Shown: piece by piece, positions 61,201-64,000 of the stretch
Layout: the number at the start of each line of letters is the position of its first letter
Numbering within the stretch: position 1 is the stretch's first letter
The notes under the pieces: model-generated
What the model was told of the DNA's origin: nothing
The model's database searches: none
What the model saw: the letters and a program-made list of their open reading frames with translations, nothing else
Program-made: the position numbers and the translations under genes
DNA from: Gymnorhina tibicen
Lineage: Eukaryota; Chordata; Aves; Passeriformes; Artamidae
Assembly (NCBI GenBank): GCA_013399875.1
Contig: VXAZ01001725.1
Coordinates: 333,575-397,574 of the forward strand
Length of the DNA: 64,000 nucleotides
Direction: 5' to 3'

Positions 61201-61827
61201 AGAGATGTGAAATAGTACCATGTAAAGTCATGGTGTTGCATTGATAATCTTTAGCTGCTTTGACAAGAATAGTGTTCCTTTACAAACAGACATGTAAAAA
61301 GGACTTGAATAATATTTCTCAGGAGAAGCAGCCTCATCAATAGCAGACAAGAAACCTACAATTTCTGTTGTTTTCTCCTTGGGATCCCATGGGAAAGAGC
61401 TTAACATCTGTTCCAGGCACAGAAGTTAGCTTTGGATCCATAAATCACGAAGTCTGCTCCTCTCCTGCTGACCTCATTTCACCCTCAGTGGGCTGCCTGC
61501 AATGTACAGGGAACAGATTCAAAACAAGTGGCAAGAATCACAAATTTCAGGCGGAACTGAGAAGATGTGGCTGTAGCAATAAACCCCACAGAACCGTTCT
61601 GCAAGATTAGTGTGCTGTTGACAGGGAAGCTTGGGATACACAGAGCAGGGATGATGTTGGCAGCCCCTTTGGGGCTGAAGCTGCTCCACTGTGATCCCAA
61701 CATCCTCACTGGCACAGCAGGAGAACGTGACTTGGTACCAGAGTGGAGGCTGCAGGGGATGGAGTGAGACCCCTCAGCTGTGACAAACAGGAGCCACTGC
61801 TTACAGAGCTGTTCTGCTTCACAGTCA
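58298..61827. other. Intergenic or intronic sequence, nothing firm
   Basis: AT-rich, with the most extreme AT content around 60700-61130. At about 61160-61240 a minus-strand frame containing HDFTWYYFTSLKIKDKRGET precedes a GTAGAT donor-like site, but its upstream boundary is unclear. A GC-richer patch occurs at about 61640-61800. No mobile element recognised. Confidence 0.4.
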
Positions 61828-62308
61828 CAGCAAGGTTTAGGTTGGAAGGGGCCATAAAGATCACTTTGTTCTACCCCTCTGCCATGGCCAGGGACACATT
61901 CCACTATCCCAGGTTGCTCAGAGCCCCATCCAGCCTGTCCTTGAACACTTCCAGGGATGGCGCATCCACAGCTTCTCTGGACAACCCGTGCCAGGGCCTC
62001 ACCACCCTCCTAATAAAGAATTTCTTCCTAATATCTAAAAGAAATCTAGCTTTTTTCAGATTGAAGCCATTCCTCCTTGTCCTATCACTCCATTTCCCTG
62101 TAAATTGTCCCTCTCCAGCTGTCCCTTAAGGCACTTGAAGGCCCTCTAAGATATCTCTGGAGCCTTCCCTTCTCTAGGCTGAACAGCTCCAACCCTCAGC
62201 CTGTCTCCATAGCAGGTGCTCCAGCCTCCTGATCATCTCTGTGGCATCCTCTGGACTCACTCCTGCAGGTCCATGTCCTTCCCATACTTGGGACCCCAGA
62301 TCTGGACG
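61828..62308 (-). mobile_element. CR1 LINE 3' fragment (reverse orientation)
   Basis: Reverse-complement CR1 words are clear: GGTTTAGGTTGGAAGGGGCC, CCATCCAGCCTGTCCTTGAA, CACTTCCAGGGATGG, AGCTTCTCTGGACAACC, CTCCTTGTCCTATCACTCCA and AGGCTGAACAGCTCC. This is a fairly well preserved, 5'-truncated copy; the plus-strand ORF through it is an antisense artefact. Confidence 0.93.
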
Positions 62309-62401
62309 TTTCAGTGTGTGGTTGTTTCTCTGCTACCACAGCCAGCCCTGTGCTCCTCCAGTCACAGCTCAAGAGGAGATGACCAGAGGGGCTGTGTCCG
62401 T

Positions 62402-62522
62402 GCTGCAAAGAAACTGTGGATGTGGCACTTGGGGACGTGGTCTTGTGGTGGACCCGGCAGTGCTGGATTAATAGTTGGACTCATTGGTCTTACAGGTCTT
62501 TCCCAACCATGATGATTGTTTT
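62402..62522 (+). mobile_element. Short CR1 LINE 3' fragment
   Basis: CTGTGGATGTGGCACTTGGG, CAGTGCTGGATTAATAGTTG, GACTCATTGGTCTTACAGGT and CTTTCCCAACCATGATGATT follow the extreme 3' end of another CR1 subfamily on the + strand. It lies less than 100 bases after an oppositely oriented CR1. Confidence 0.85.
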
Positions 62523-62925
62523 TAACGTCTGGTCCCTTTTCTCCACACAGCCCCAGCCCCAGAGCCCCACACAGGCTCTGAGGGAAGGGTGGCAGTGGGA
62601 GGTGTTGCTCCCTTCTCCTCAGAGGGTGGAATGGAGCCTCTCCTGGCTTGATCCCAGTCACTGCCCATGTGGAAGCCCCTGGGAATGGTTCCTTCCTGGT
62701 TTTCCCTACCACTGAAGCTGTATGCTTCCTGTATGCTGCTGTCCCTAGGCACTGTTTTCCCCTTTAGCTCCGTGTCTGTGTCGCACCGTGGGGGTTGGTG
62801 AGCATTAGTTGTGTCCCTCCATGTGCATTTGGATTTGAAGGCTATTTTTTGCTGTGTTTTTCAATTTTGAATGCATATTTTTAACCTGGCAGGTGGTAAG
62901 ATGGGAGGTAGGCCCTGTGATTACC
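62523..62925. other. Spacer between CR1 copies
   Basis: GC-richer sequence of about 400 bases without a recognised repeat or gene. ORFs of 76-116 codons are on both strands, consistent with base composition. Confidence 0.5.
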
Positions 62926-63366
62926 AGATTTATAGAATTGTTTAGGTTTGAAAAGACTTGGAAAGTCCAACCATTAACCCAGCACTGCCAATCCACCACT
63001 AAATTGTGTCTCTAAGTGCCACATCTACACATTTTTTTAAACACTTCCAGGGATGGTGATTTTACCACTTCCCTCGGCAGCCTGTTCCAGTGCTTGACAA
63101 CCCTTTCAGCAAAGGAGTTTCTCCTCATATCCAATCTAAACTTCCCTTGACCCAACTTGAGGCCATTTCCTCTCATCTTTATTGCTTCTTACCTGGGCAA
63201 GAAGGGACTGACCCTCACCTGGCTACAACCTCCTTTCAGGTACTTGTGGAGAGCAGTAAGGTCCTCCCTGAGCCTCCTTTTCTCCAGGCTCTTCATCCCC
63301 AGCTTCCTTAGCTGCTCCCCACAGGACTTGTGCTCCAGAGCCTTCACCAGCTTCCTCACTGCCATT
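62926..63366 (-). mobile_element. CR1 LINE 3' fragment (reverse orientation)
   Basis: ATAGAATTGTTTAGGTTTGA, ACACTTCCAGGGATGGTGAT, CAGCCTGTTCCAGTGCTTGA, TTTCTCCTCATATCCAATCT and CTTCATCCCCAGCTTCCTTA are reverse-complement CR1 words of a different subfamily from the copy at 61828. The fragment is truncated and not coding. Confidence 0.92.
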
Positions 63367-64000
63367 TTGGGTGACCTGTGTCTTTGGCAACTCTATAATA
63401 GAGTCACCACTAAAAGAAAAAATCTTTATAAAGAGGACAGATGAACGATATCCATATGGATCAAACAAAGATCTTTGTCACCTAGTGTGCCATTTTTGTC
63501 CAAGGCAAGAAAGAAAATGGCTCAGGGAGACGATAAGAACACATTTAGTTCAGCATCAGCTCCTTCAGGGACTTCCCACATTTTGAAGTGCAGCTTCCTG
63601 AGCCAGAAGCACTGCCCATGTCTTTGGGCACTGATGCGTTTCTTTCAGATCCAGAATTGTGTGAAAATCCTTCTAATAGGAGTGTAAGCTTCCTCTGGCC
63701 ATTTTCCTGGTTATTCTCACTTGGTGGCCCTTTATTTTTCATGAGGAGGACAGGCACAGATGGTTCCTTAAATCCAGGTGTACCATTTCTTTAATTTTTT
63801 TGGGTTTAAATACTTGTCAGAGTCCTTCTCAGCTGCTGCTGACTGGAGAGATTTGTTTTCCTGTGGAAGTGACATTTTCTGAGCAAAAGCAGTGAGGCTG
63901 TCCTGAGAGTAATCTTTTGAGCAGCATATAAATGGAGTGATTAATCCACTGGATGCACTTCTCTGTAATTACAAGTAATTACTTTAAAGTCAAATCTGCA
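63367..64000. other. Right-end flank, nothing firm
   Basis: No recognised mobile element. A minus-strand frame at 63545-63757 contains MKNKGPPSENNQENGQRKLT, vaguely like the start of RNF32, but the resemblance covers only a few residues. Confidence 0.35.

Noticed and set aside
61485..62129. ORFs of 139 (-) and 128 (+) codons
   Set aside because: They run into a CR1 fragment; the plus-strand frame is antisense CR1 and the other shows no domain.
63545..63757. Possible RNF32 N-terminus on the minus strand
   Set aside because: Only about six residues resemble the human start (M.KNKG.S), and no following RNF32 exon could be found, so it was not annotated as a gene.

Overview
The window is vertebrate, most likely avian, nuclear DNA. 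The evidence is spliced exons separated by AT-rich introns, chicken-repeat-1 (CR1) LINE fragments with the bird-type 3' end (ATTCTGTGATTCT), LTR-like insertions resembling avian endogenous retroviruses, and a compact gene. I cannot fix the species; the LTR types suggest a neoavian or passerine bird. No bacterial, plasmid or CRISPR content was seen. Most long open frames are chance ORFs in introns or UTR.

The left 40 kb is the 3' part of LMBR1 (limb development membrane protein 1) on the + strand. Thirteen coding exons, matching human exons 5-17, run from 567 to the stop codon at 39953-39955. Together they encode about 382 C-terminal residues of a roughly 490-residue multi-pass membrane protein. 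Exons 1-4 lie left of the window. All junctions keep the reading frame. The intron between exons 13 and 14 has the signature of a U12 (minor spliceosome) intron.

The most important element is not coding. Intron 5 (671-19607) carries at about 5045-5860 the ZRS (ZPA regulatory sequence, also MFCS1), the long-range limb enhancer of SHH. Its ETS, HOX and E-box motifs are present, including the ETS/HOX block in the region known to be damaged in snakes. LMBR1 is therefore a host gene here, and the enhancer's target, SHH, is expected beyond the right edge. Intron 5 also holds an LTR-like segment broken by an 80-base assembly gap (16692-16771), a CR1 3' end and a small CpG-rich island just before exon 6.

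From 39956 to about 47.4 kb lies a probable long LMBR1 3' UTR ending near AATAAA at 47371-47376. The remaining 47.4-64 kb appears mostly intergenic or intronic, with CR1 copies, a repeat-free block at 50.4-51.1 kb that may be conserved non-coding DNA, and a few low-confidence exon-like segments on both strands. RNF32, the expected convergent neighbour, could not be recognised with confidence.
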